Source: Candidatus Alloscillospira gallinarum (lineage in GTDB: Bacteria; Bacillota; Clostridia; Oscillospirales; Oscillospiraceae). From it: a DNA stretch of 9,179 nucleotides. The stretch is from contig CAJFTV010000109.1 in assembly GCA_904420055.1 (NCBI GenBank), positions 1 to 9,179 of the forward strand, read 5' to 3'. The notes beneath the pieces were generated by a model. It was not told the origin of the DNA, made no database searches, and saw only the letters and a program-made list of their open reading frames with translations. This document shows positions 1 through 6,471 of this stretch, one piece after another (the first letter of the stretch is position 1; each line of letters begins with the position of its first letter). A program made the position numbers and the translations under genes.

Positions 1-1751
1 CCCACCTTCGGCGTTGTACCGATTAGGTTTCCAATCATGACAGTTGTCTCCGACTGGCCGAAGCCCTCCATGACGGAGAGGCCCGTGGCCTTCTTAAACT
101 GGTGAAACACCTCGGGGTTTAACGCCTCACCCGCTATTGTGGCATGCTCAATTGTAGACAGGTCAAACCTTGACAAATCCTCCTTGATGAGCATGCGGTA
201 CATGGTCGGGGGCGCACAGAACGTCGTAATATTGTACTTTTTAAACATTGGCAGAATGTCATTCGCGTCAAACCTGTCAAAGTCGTACACGAAAACCGCC
301 GCCTCGCACAGCCACTGTCCGTACAGCTTGCCCCACATGGATTTTGCCCAGCCCGTGTCTGATATAGTCAGGTGCAATCCGTCCGGATTTACACAGTGCC
401 AGTATTTTGCGGTTATAAAGTGCCCTAACGGGTACTTATAGCTCTGCATTGCCGCCTTGGGGTACCCGGTGGTGCCGGAGGTAAAGAACATGAGCATCGT
501 ATCATCGCCGCAGGGGGCGTCCGGCCCTCTTGTGTATTCCTCACTGAACAGGCGGAATTCCCGGTCAAAGTTGCGCCAGCCGTCTCTTTCGCCGTCCACT
601 ATAATCCTGTGGCGAAGGCTCGGACAGTCACCGGCGCACATGTCCACTTCTTTTGCCACGCCGCCGGTAGCGGTACAGATTACCGTACTTATGTCAACCG
701 CGTTTATACGGTATTCAATATCATGGGACAAAAGCTGGTTAGAGCCCAAAATTGCAATAGCGCCTATCTTGTTAAGGGCCATCATTGTAAACCAGAACTG
801 ATAGTGCCTCCGCATGATTAAAAGCACCTTATCACCCTTTTTAATTCCCAAGGACTTAAAGTAGTTCGCCGCCTTTGAGGAATACCGGCTTATATCATTA
901 AATGTAAAATACCGCTCGTTTTTGTACCTGTCTACGTGGAGCATGGCGATTTTCGATGGCTGACGGCGTGCAATCGCGTCCACAATGTCAAATGCGAAAT
1001 TGAATTTATCCGTATTTTTGAACCGCACGCTTTTAAGGCTGCCGTCCTCATTTTCCTCCGCCTCAATAAAGTCCTGATATACCCGTCCTCGGCCGTCCTC
1101 ACGCTTTATTATCTGAGGCTTTTCCGCCTCAGCCTCTGGAACTTCTTCCACTTCCCTTTCCGGCTCTGTGGGCTTTAACACCATGGCGTAGAATATGCAG
1201 TCCTCCCCGCCAACGGCAATCATTCCGTGAGGCGTGGAGCTGTCATAATAAATGGTATCTCCCTCACCTAAAATCTCAGTGTGTTCACCCACCTGCACCT
1301 TCAGGCTGCCCTTTATGACAAGGTCAAACTCCTGTCCCTCGTGGGTTGTGAGCTCAATGTCTTTATACTGTGCCTCCGGGTCATATACCGCACGCACATA
1401 CAGCGGGTCGGAAATTCTGTTTTTAAATGAGGAAGCCATGTTGTAGTAAATCATGCCGTGAGCCTGCTCAATTTTCTGTCCCTCGCCAAGGCGGGTCACA
1501 GTGTAAGAGCGGAGCTTCGGGCTTGTTCCCTGAATTATGTCGGTCACGTCAACCCCAAAGGCGAGGGCACAGCGGTAAATAAATGCAAAGTTCAAGTCAC
1601 TCTCGCCTGACTCGCACGCCATGTACTCATCTAAAGTGACGTCGGTCTTTGCGGCCATTTCCTCCTGCGTCAGGCCGGTTATCTCACGCAGCTCCTTTAT
1701 TCGCCCGGCCATCTCCTGAATTTTGTACGTAAGTCCTGTCATCTGTTTCAT
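1..1751 (-). CDS. HTH-cupin-acyl-CoA synthetase (AMP-forming) fusion, copy 1, 3'-truncated by window edge
   Basis: The open frame runs unbroken from an ATG at 1751 to the window edge, giving the first 583 residues of an expected 760-770. AGGAGG (1763-1758) lies 6 nt before the ATG and fixes the start. Domains: XRE-type HTH (about 13-75); cupin (about 115-192) with putative metal ligands H137, E141 and H175; a Glu-rich linker (about 196-215); then an AMP-binding domain from about 245, with the phosphate loop TSGTTGYPK at 424-432 and GFGQSE at 563-568. The C-terminal swivel domain lies outside the window. The family adenylates a carboxylic acid and transfers it to CoA in the cytoplasm. Pocket residues W451, W468, K470, W473, C512 and G565 match those proposed for the 2-methylbutyrate-preferring Methanosarcina MACS enzyme. 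A T-box with a Val specifier precedes it, so isobutyrate is the inferred substrate. The fold is certain; the substrate and any DNA binding are inferred. Confidence 0.93.
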   Translation of the reverse strand, partial: MKQMTGLTYKIQEMAGRIKELREITGLTQEEMAAKTDVTLDEYMACESGESDLNFAFIYRCALAFGVDVTDIIQGTSPKLRSYTVTRLGEGQKIEQAHGMIYYNMASSFKNRISDPLYVRAVYDPEAQYKDIELTTHEGQEFDLVIKGSLKVQVGEHTEILGEGDTIYYDSSTPHGMIAVGGEDCIFYAMVLKPTEPEREVEEVPEAEAEKPQIIKREDGRGRVYQDFIEAEENEDGSLKSVRFKNTDKFNFAFDIVDAIARRQPSKIAMLHVDRYKNERYFTFNDISRYSSKAANYFKSLGIKKGDKVLLIMRRHYQFWFTMMALNKIGAIAILGSNQLLSHDIEYRINAVDISTVICTATGGVAKEVDMCAGDCPSLRHRIIVDGERDGWRNFDREFRLFSEEYTRGPDAPCGDDTMLMFFTSGTTGYPKAAMQSYKYPLGHFITAKYWHCVNPDGLHLTISDTGWAKSMWGKLYGQWLCEAAVFVYDFDRFDANDILPMFKKYNITTFCAPPTMYRMLIKEDLSRFDLSTIEHATIAGEALNPEVFHQFKKATGLSVMEGFGQSETTVMIGNLIGTTPKV

Positions 1752-1783
1752 CTTTTTCCTCCTGGACTTCCGGAGCGCAATAC

Positions 1784-1824
1784 AAAAAACCCGCCCCAGA
1801 GATATGATAATCTTTGAGACGAGT
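1784..1824 (-). terminator. T-box attenuator terminator of copy 1
   Basis: On the minus strand the arm ACTCGTCTCA (1824-1815) pairs with TGGGGCGGGT (1798-1789), with several G-U pairs, around a 16-nt loop. Six U follow (1789-1784). The 5' arm overlaps the segment CTCAAA that would pair with UUUGAG (1848-1843) of the T-box core, so terminator and antiterminator exclude each other. The U tract ends 32 nt before the ATG of copy 1. Confidence 0.85.
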
Positions 1825-2068
1825 TTATAACCCGCGGTACCACTCAAATTGCGCCTTGTTATAAAGCGCCACCTCATTGGGGCTCCAACAAGCCCCTGAC
1901 TATTACGCAGCCATAACGGGAGAGTTCTACTTGCATTTTCTGCTTTCTTCTCTCCGGCTCGGAAGCTACAAACGGCAAAACCTCTGCAAATGGCTTGCAC
2001 CAACCGCCATCTCTCTGATGCTAAGTAGAGCCGCACTCTTCGTCAACGCCTTTAGGTGTATTCAATTT
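1784..2068 (-). promoter_or_regulatory. T-box riboswitch, Val (GUA) specifier
   Basis: A tRNA-sensing leader upstream of the copy 1 synthetase, transcribed on the minus strand. Stem I has a kink-turn base (GGC 2050-2048 with GCC 1958-1956; GAAG 2041-2038 with CUUC 1965-1962). Its distal element GGTTGGTGCAAGCC lies at 2005-1992. The specifier triplet GUA at 1969-1967 is followed by a purine (G) and then the CUUC strand, the same geometry as the classic glyQS T-box. A GGGGCT/AGCCCC hairpin (1897-1879) comes next, then the T-box core (1850-1831) with UGGU at 1842-1839, which would pair with an ACCA acceptor end. Uncharged tRNA-Val should stabilise the antiterminator and switch on copy 1. The T-box call is very strong; the valine assignment rests on specifier position. 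Confidence 0.93.
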
Positions 2069-2074
2069 AATGGA

Positions 2075-2104
2075 AGTTTAGCATATCTCCGCTTAAGTTG
2101 TCAA
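2075..2104 (-). promoter_or_regulatory. Promoter of T-box leader 1
   Basis: TTGACA (2104-2099) and TAAACT (2080-2075) are spaced 18 nt apart, with an extended -10 TGC directly before the -10. The predicted start is near 2068. Copy 2 has a closely similar promoter ending in the same TGCTAAACT, which supports both calls. Confidence 0.7.
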
Positions 2105-2175
2105 TAGCTTTATCACAATAAAGTAAAAAATATTTTCTGTACATGGCGGGACCTCCCGAACTTAAACGCGCCTCT

Positions 2176-2183
2176 TTGTGCAA
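2176..2183. promoter_or_regulatory. TTGTGCAA element, possible operator (site A)
   Basis: A near-palindromic octamer (TTG-TG-CAA) upstream of the -35 of T-box promoter 1. The same octamer, or its complement, occurs twice near T-box promoter 2 (5061-5068 and 5127-5134), and I saw no others in the window. It is a candidate operator, possibly for the HTH domain of the synthetases. No binding evidence can be seen. Confidence 0.25.
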
Positions 2184-2225
2184 CGTATCCGTTCCCGCGC
2201 ACCGCGTAAGCCGCAGCAGGTACTG

Positions 2226-2255
2226 CAAAACCGCGGTAAATCTCTACCTGCGGTC
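2226..2255 (-). terminator. Intrinsic terminator after copy 2
   Basis: Minus-strand ACCGC-A-GGTA pairs with TACC-GCGGT around a 6-nt loop (9 bp with one bulged A, 2254-2230). A short U tract UUUU follows. It begins about 25 nt past the copy 2 stop codon. The U tract is short, so some readthrough into T-box 1 is possible. Confidence 0.55.
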
Positions 2256-2278
2256 TTGCAATCCCCCGCTTTACGCCC

Positions 2279-4555
2279 TTACAGCTTATTCCTCTGGATT
2301 TTTCCGCTTATGGTCTTTGGAAGCTCTGTACGGAACTCTACAATACGCGGGTATTTGTATGGAGCCGTGTTCTTTTTGACGTACTCCTGAATTTCTTTTT
2401 TGAGCTCCTCAGTGCCCTCGGTGCCCTTTGTGAGTACAATGCTGGCCTTTACCACCTGCCCGCGTATCTCGTCAGGCGCACCGGTCACGCCGCACTCAAG
2501 CACATAGGGCAGCTCCATGATGACATTTTCAATCTCAAATGGCCCAATTCTGTAGCCGGAGGATTTGATGACATCGTCGGCGCGGCCGACATACCAGTAA
2601 AATCCGTCCTCATCTCTCCAGGCCAGGTCGCCGGTGTGATAATACCCGTCGTGCCAGGCCTCTCTCGTCTTTTCGTCGTCCAGATAATATCCGGCGAAAA
2701 GCCCGCAGGGCACTGCGTCGCTGGTCTTTATGCATATCTCGCCCGTCTCACCGTCCTCTGCAAAGTTGCCGTCACGGTCAAGCAGCGTCACGTCAAACTG
2801 GGGAGACGGCAGCCCCATTGCACCCAGCTTGTGAGGATTGCCCACGAGGTTTGCTATGACAAGGGTGGTCTCTGTCTGGCCAAAGCCCTCCATAATCTTA
2901 AGGCCTGTGGCCTTCTCAAACTGACGGAACACCTCTGGATTTAAGGCCTCGCCCGCTATTGTGGCGTGCTGGATTGAGGACAGGTCATACTTTGACAGGT
3001 CCTGCTTTATGAACATGCGGTACATCGTGGGAGGCGCGCAGAAGGTAGTGATGTTGTACTTTTTGAACAGGGGCAGTATATCGTCCGCGTCAAACCTGTC
3101 GAAGTCATACACAAACACTGCCGACTCGCACATCCACTGTCCGTAGAGCTTGCCCCAGAGCGCTTTTCCCCAGCCGGTCTCGGAAATTGTAAAATGTACT
3201 CCATCAGGATTTACACACTGCCAGTATTTTGCGGTTATATAGTGCCCCAGCGGGTACTTAAAGTTGTGGGCGGCAATTTTGGGATATCCGGTAGTTCCGG
3301 AGGTAAAGAACATGAGCATCATATCATCGCCGCATGGGTCCGTACCGTCTGTAGGACGCGGGAAATTACTGCTGAACATCTTGTATTCGGCGTTAAAGTC
3401 GTGCCAGCCTTCCCGTGGCTCGCCCACAATTATTTTCGTTGCCACCGCCGGGTGTGTCTCCATGGAGAGCTCCGCCTGATGGGCCGTATCGCCGTCGGAG
3501 GTACATACAATTGCCGTTACGCCCGCGGCCTCAAATCTGTAGTCAAAGTCATGCTTCTGCAAAAGGTTTGTGGCCGGGATAATAACAGCACCCAGCTTGT
3601 GGAGGGCGAGTATTGTAAACCAGAACTGATAATGGCGCTTTAAGAGCACCATCACCTTGTCGCCCTTTTTAATGCCGAGGGATTTAAAGTAGTTTGCCGT
3701 GCGTGAGGACTCTTTCATCATATCCTTAAACGTAAAGCGCTTTTCGTTTTTCTCCCGGTCCAGGTGCACCATAGCCAGCTTGTCAGGTTTTGTGCGGCCC
3801 AGCGCGTCCACAATGTCATATGCAAAGTTAAAGCGGTCCTCATGGAAGAATTTAATCTGACGGAGCGCCCCATTTTCCGCCTCTACAGTGTCAATAAACT
3901 CACTGCATATCAGCTTCTCCTCCGGGCGTTCGGGAGTCTCCAGGTCCTTTAAGGCGACTTCCTCCTCTTCCTCTTCTCCGTCCATAACCACCGCGATAAA
4001 GAGGCAATCGCGTCCGTCTACGGCAATCATGCCGTGGGGAGAGGAGCTGTTGTAGTAAATGCTGTCTCCCTCATTAAGTACCTCTATGTGCTCTCCAACC
4101 TGAACCTTTAGTTTTCCGGAGAGAATAAAGTCAAATTCCTGTCCGGAATGCTTGGTCAGGTGAATTGGCTTATTTTGCAGCTCCTCTGAGTACTCATATG
4201 TGACATAGTATGGCTCTGCCAGCTTCTTTTTGAACATGGGGGCGAGGTTGCAGATATTTATGCCCTCCTCGTCAGCCGTGGTCTGTCCCTGTCCCTTTCT
4301 GGTGACTGTATAAGCCGACAGCTTTGCACTGTGGCCTTCAAGTATATCAGTTATCTCAAGGTTAAAGGCAAGTGCGCATTTGTGAATAAACGTAAACGGG
4401 AAATCTGCCAGGCCCGCCTCGTATTTCCTGTACTCTGAAATGGTTGTATCCGTGAGCGAGGCCATGTCTGACACGGAATAGCCGCTTATCTCCCGCATCT
4501 CTTTTATACGGGCTCCCACTTCTTTCAGTTTGCTGTTTACTGCTTTTGTCTCCAT
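2279..4555 (-). CDS. HTH-cupin-acyl-CoA synthetase (AMP-forming) fusion, copy 2
   Basis: A complete 758-residue protein. AAGGAG (4569-4564) lies 8 nt before the ATG. Domains: XRE HTH (about 11-72); cupin (about 114-192) with putative metal ligands H136, E140 and H174; an acidic linker with six consecutive Glu (about 194-199); ACSM/MACS-type AMP-binding domain (about 245-650) with TSGTTGYPK at 418-426, GFGQTE at 557-562 and TGD at 641-643; and a C-terminal domain with GRADD at 657-661 and the adenylation lysine K752 in PKTISGKI. All catalytic motifs are intact. Pocket residues W445, W462, K464, W467, C506 and G559 match the spacing reported for the Methanosarcina MACS enzyme that prefers 2-methylbutyrate. 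The leader is a T-box with an Ile specifier, so 2-methylbutyrate activation for isoleucine salvage is the inferred role. Other branched or short acids remain possible. The HTH-cupin half may autoregulate, or may be only a ligand-responsive regulatory domain. Confidence 0.95.
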   Translation of the reverse strand: METKAVNSKLKEVGARIKEMREISGYSVSDMASLTDTTISEYRKYEAGLADFPFTFIHKCALAFNLEITDILEGHSAKLSAYTVTRKGQGQTTADEEGINICNLAPMFKKKLAEPYYVTYEYSEELQNKPIHLTKHSGQEFDFILSGKLKVQVGEHIEVLNEGDSIYYNSSSPHGMIAVDGRDCLFIAVVMDGEEEEEEVALKDLETPERPEEKLICSEFIDTVEAENGALRQIKFFHEDRFNFAYDIVDALGRTKPDKLAMVHLDREKNEKRFTFKDMMKESSRTANYFKSLGIKKGDKVMVLLKRHYQFWFTILALHKLGAVIIPATNLLQKHDFDYRFEAAGVTAIVCTSDGDTAHQAELSMETHPAVATKIIVGEPREGWHDFNAEYKMFSSNFPRPTDGTDPCGDDMMLMFFTSGTTGYPKIAAHNFKYPLGHYITAKYWQCVNPDGVHFTISETGWGKALWGKLYGQWMCESAVFVYDFDRFDADDILPLFKKYNITTFCAPPTMYRMFIKQDLSKYDLSSIQHATIAGEALNPEVFRQFEKATGLKIMEGFGQTETTLVIANLVGNPHKLGAMGLPSPQFDVTLLDRDGNFAEDGETGEICIKTSDAVPCGLFAGYYLDDEKTREAWHDGYYHTGDLAWRDEDGFYWYVGRADDVIKSSGYRIGPFEIENVIMELPYVLECGVTGAPDEIRGQVVKASIVLTKGTEGTEELKKEIQEYVKKNTAPYKYPRIVEFRTELPKTISGKIQRNKL

Positions 4556-4714
4556 TTGTGTCTCTCCTTCAGAAAAGAATTCATGCGCTTACAAGCGCGC
4601 CGCAGAAAGGATAAAAGGCCGTGCATGAAGTTTTCCGCATACGGGCCGTATAACCCGGCCTGTTTCTTTAAGCTGTGACTTCGCCGCGCACAAGCTGCGG
4701 TGCTTTTACACAAC

Positions 4715-4749
4715 AAAAAAACCCGTCTCAAAGTTTCCTTTGAGACGGG
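4715..4749 (-). terminator. T-box attenuator terminator of copy 2
   Basis: A perfect 12-bp stem: CCCGTCTCAAAG (4749-4738), GAAA loop, CTTTGAGACGGG (4733-4722), followed by seven U (4721-4715). The 5' arm is shared with the antiterminator, where CUCAAA would pair with UUUGAG (4778-4773). The terminator lies about 160 nt before the ATG, much farther than in copy 1. The 4556-4714 leader between them shows no other clear element. Confidence 0.95.
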
Positions 4750-4995
4750 ATAAATACTAACCCGCGGTACCACTCAAATTGCGTCTTAATAACAACGCCA
4801 CCTCATCAAGCTCCAACAAGCTCTATGCATTCACGCAGCAGTTACGGGAGACGCCTACCTGCCTTGCGGCTATCGGGTCTCCGGCTCAGAAGTGATGGGT
4901 CATATTGGCAGCCCCGTTACCGGCTCACACCAGCCGCCGGCTCTCTTAAAACAAAACTGTCAGACCGTCTTCGTCACAGCCTTTAATGAAATTGT
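4715..4995 (-). promoter_or_regulatory. T-box riboswitch, Ile (AUC) specifier
   Basis: A second complete T-box, controlling copy 2. The Stem I kink-turn base is GGC (4981-4979) with GCC (4885-4883), and GAAG (4972-4969) with CUUC (4892-4889). The distal element GGCTGGTGTGAGCC is at 4935-4922. The specifier triplet AUC at 4896-4894 is followed by purine A and then CUUC, exactly parallel to T-box 1. The T-box core (4780-4761) is identical to that of T-box 1 and carries UGGU at 4772-4769, fitting discriminator A as in tRNA-Ile. Uncharged tRNA-Ile should favour antitermination and raise copy 2 expression during isoleucine limitation. T-box identity is certain from the sequence; the amino acid call is strong but rests on specifier geometry. 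Confidence 0.95.
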
Positions 4996-5001
4996 GGTTA
5001 G

Positions 5002-5030
5002 AGTTTAGCACCATAAAGGCATTACGTCAA
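5002..5030 (-). promoter_or_regulatory. Promoter of T-box leader 2
   Basis: TTGACG (5030-5025) and TAAACT (5007-5002) are spaced 17 nt apart, with an extended -10 TGC before the -10. The predicted start is near 4995, just upstream of Stem I. It parallels the copy 1 promoter. Confidence 0.75.
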
Positions 5031-5312
5031 TGTATGTATTATACAGAAAAATCACTGTAATTGCACAACATTTTTGCCAACAGCCACAATCTCCCGGTTT
5101 TATATATCGTAAAGGCCGCAATTTTATTGTGCAAGTTCGCTGATTATGGGATCGTATAATTCAGCACATTACCGAAGTTGGCTTTTTGTCCCCGACATGA
5201 CACATAATTCATTGCATTTTCGGCATTTAAGTTGTAAATTTAAAGTGTATGAAGCAAAAGGCGGACATCTGAAAAACACAGTGCCCGCCGGACTAAAAAA
5301 GGAGAGAAACAA
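5031..5312. other. Divergent intergenic region
   Basis: This AT-rich spacer lies between the minus-strand T-box 2 promoter and the plus-strand URO-D-fold gene. It holds two oppositely oriented octamers, TTGCACAA (5061-5068) and TTGTGCAA (5127-5134), which match the site near T-box promoter 1. A TATAAT (5155-5160) faces the plus-strand gene but lacks a good -35. TTGCAT (5212-5217) with TAAATT 17 nt later is another weak plus-strand candidate. The purine-rich RBS AAAAGGAGAG (about 5297-5306) is clear. No gene is visible. Confidence 0.5.
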
Positions 5313-6359
5313 GTGAAAAAGGTAACGCGAAGAGAAAACATACTGAAATCATATCACCATGAAGTGCCATATTTTATCCCCTATTACAGCGACTGTGATT
5401 TTTGCCTGCCCTCCGCCCTGGAGGAAGGCCCCACACAGCTGGGCTCCTCAAAAGACGGCTGGGGCGTCACATGGCTTCTATTAGAGGGGCAGCCCGGCCC
5501 CATTCAGGACGAAAAAGTTCCTTTCGTCCTACAGGATATCACCCAGTGGAAAGAGGTTGTCCATTTCCCCGACGTTGAAACCTATGACTGGGAAGGCTGC
5601 GCGGCAAAGGACACCGCCTCCTGGGACAGGGAAAACCGCATTTCCAACGTGGTGCTGGTCAACGGAATGTGGGAGCGTTTCTACGCGCTCTGCGGATTTG
5701 AAAACGCATTATGCAACCTGCTCATTGAACCGGAGGCCTCCTTTGAGCTCATGAGCGCCATCGCCGACCACAAGATTACATACCTCAGGAAAATCGCTCA
5801 GTACTACAAGCCGGATAAAATACAGCTCCATGACGACTACGGCACGGAAAAGAGTCTTTTCATGTCCATAGATACATGGCGCGAGATAATGAAGCCCAAC
5901 CTCAAAAAGATTGTAGACGCCTGCCATGAGCTGGGCATGATTTACGAGCACCACAGCTGCGGCTACATCTATCCCCTCCTGGACGATTTCATCGAGCTGG
6001 GCATTGACGCCTGGAATCCGGTGCAGTATACAAATAATCCTGACAAGGTCATGGAAAAATGCCAGGGCAAGCTGACGCTTGTTGGGGCCTTCAACGACAG
6101 AATTTATGTAAACCCCACTGCTACCGACGAGGAGAAAAAGGCATCTATCGACCATGCGGTAGAGACCTTCGGCAAGACGGGCAGCTGGGTGCCCATGCCA
6201 AGCGTTGGAGACGAGTACCAGCAGTACCTGTCAGACAGGATTTACGAGTTCAACAAGCCCAAATATGACGAGCTTGGCCTCACCGGACCCCTATATGAGC
6301 GTGTCGAGGTCAGGAAGGAGGACCTCTACACCTCTCCCGAAAACATAAATAACATATGA
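5313..6359 (+). CDS. Uroporphyrinogen decarboxylase-fold (URO-D/MtaA-like) protein
   Basis: A protein of 348 residues starting at GTG, 8 nt after GGAG; no better ATG is available at this position. It resembles the clostridial URO-D superfamily, which includes HemE and the corrinoid/CoM methyltransferases MtaA and CmuA. Visible hallmarks are HDDYG at 173-177, a long (beta/alpha)8-type spacing, and HSCGYIYPLL at 214-223, resembling the H-x-C zinc motif of the methyltransferases. The third zinc ligand, a Cys about 77 residues later in MtaA, is not seen: the equivalent stretch SWVPMPSVGDEY (291-302) has none. A HemE role is unlikely because no haem pathway genes adjoin it; corrinoid-linked methyl transfer is possible, but no corrinoid protein is next to it. 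It reads away from the T-box genes and may share the divergent control region. Substrate unknown. Confidence 0.85.
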   Translation: MKKVTRRENILKSYHHEVPYFIPYYSDCDFCLPSALEEGPTQLGSSKDGWGVTWLLLEGQPGPIQDEKVPFVLQDITQWKEVVHFPDVETYDWEGCAAKDTASWDRENRISNVVLVNGMWERFYALCGFENALCNLLIEPEASFELMSAIADHKITYLRKIAQYYKPDKIQLHDDYGTEKSLFMSIDTWREIMKPNLKKIVDACHELGMIYEHHSCGYIYPLLDDFIELGIDAWNPVQYTNNPDKVMEKCQGKLTLVGAFNDRIYVNPTATDEEKKASIDHAVETFGKTGSWVPMPSVGDEYQQYLSDRIYEFNKPKYDELGLTGPLYERVEVRKEDLYTSPENINNI

Positions 6360-6406
6360 AAACTTACATATTTTTTGGCAGATATTGCGAATAATGCAAT
6401 GTCACG

Positions 6407-6435
6407 TTGAATTTTGAGGGAATACTCTGTATAAT
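6407..6435 (+). promoter_or_regulatory. Promoter of the ferredoxin gene
   Basis: TTGAAT (6407-6412), a 17-nt spacer and a consensus TATAAT (6430-6435). The RBS AGGAGG follows at 6455-6460. This is the best sigma-A promoter match in the window, and it suggests the ferredoxin is transcribed independently of the gene before it. Confidence 0.8.
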
Positions 6436-6471
6436 TGCTTATGTACAACAATTTAGGAGGAATGTTCTCAA

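Noticed and set aside
1966..1970. Other specifier frames in T-box 1 (UGU Cys or UAG)
   Set aside because: UAG is a stop codon and UGU would place the specifier out of register with the CUUC strand. GUA followed by a purine matches T-box 2 and glyQS geometry, and tRNA-Cys normally has discriminator U, which does not fit UGGU.
4537..4773. 78-codon minus-strand reading frame across the T-box 2 core
   Set aside because: It overlaps the T-box core and terminator and the first codons of copy 2 in another frame. It has no convincing RBS and no recognisable protein features.
5106..5140. Second minus-strand promoter (TTGCAC with TACGAT, 17-nt spacer)
   Set aside because: Only partial matches in AT-rich DNA; the promoter at 5002-5030 is better and is shared with copy 1.
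5155..5160. Consensus TATAAT facing the URO-D-fold gene
   Set aside because: No acceptable -35 hexamer at 16-18 nt and no extended -10 TGN, so it is noted but not called as a promoter.
5709..6155. 148-codon minus-strand reading frame inside the URO-D-fold gene
   Set aside because: It is an antisense shadow of a well-supported coding gene, with no family resemblance.
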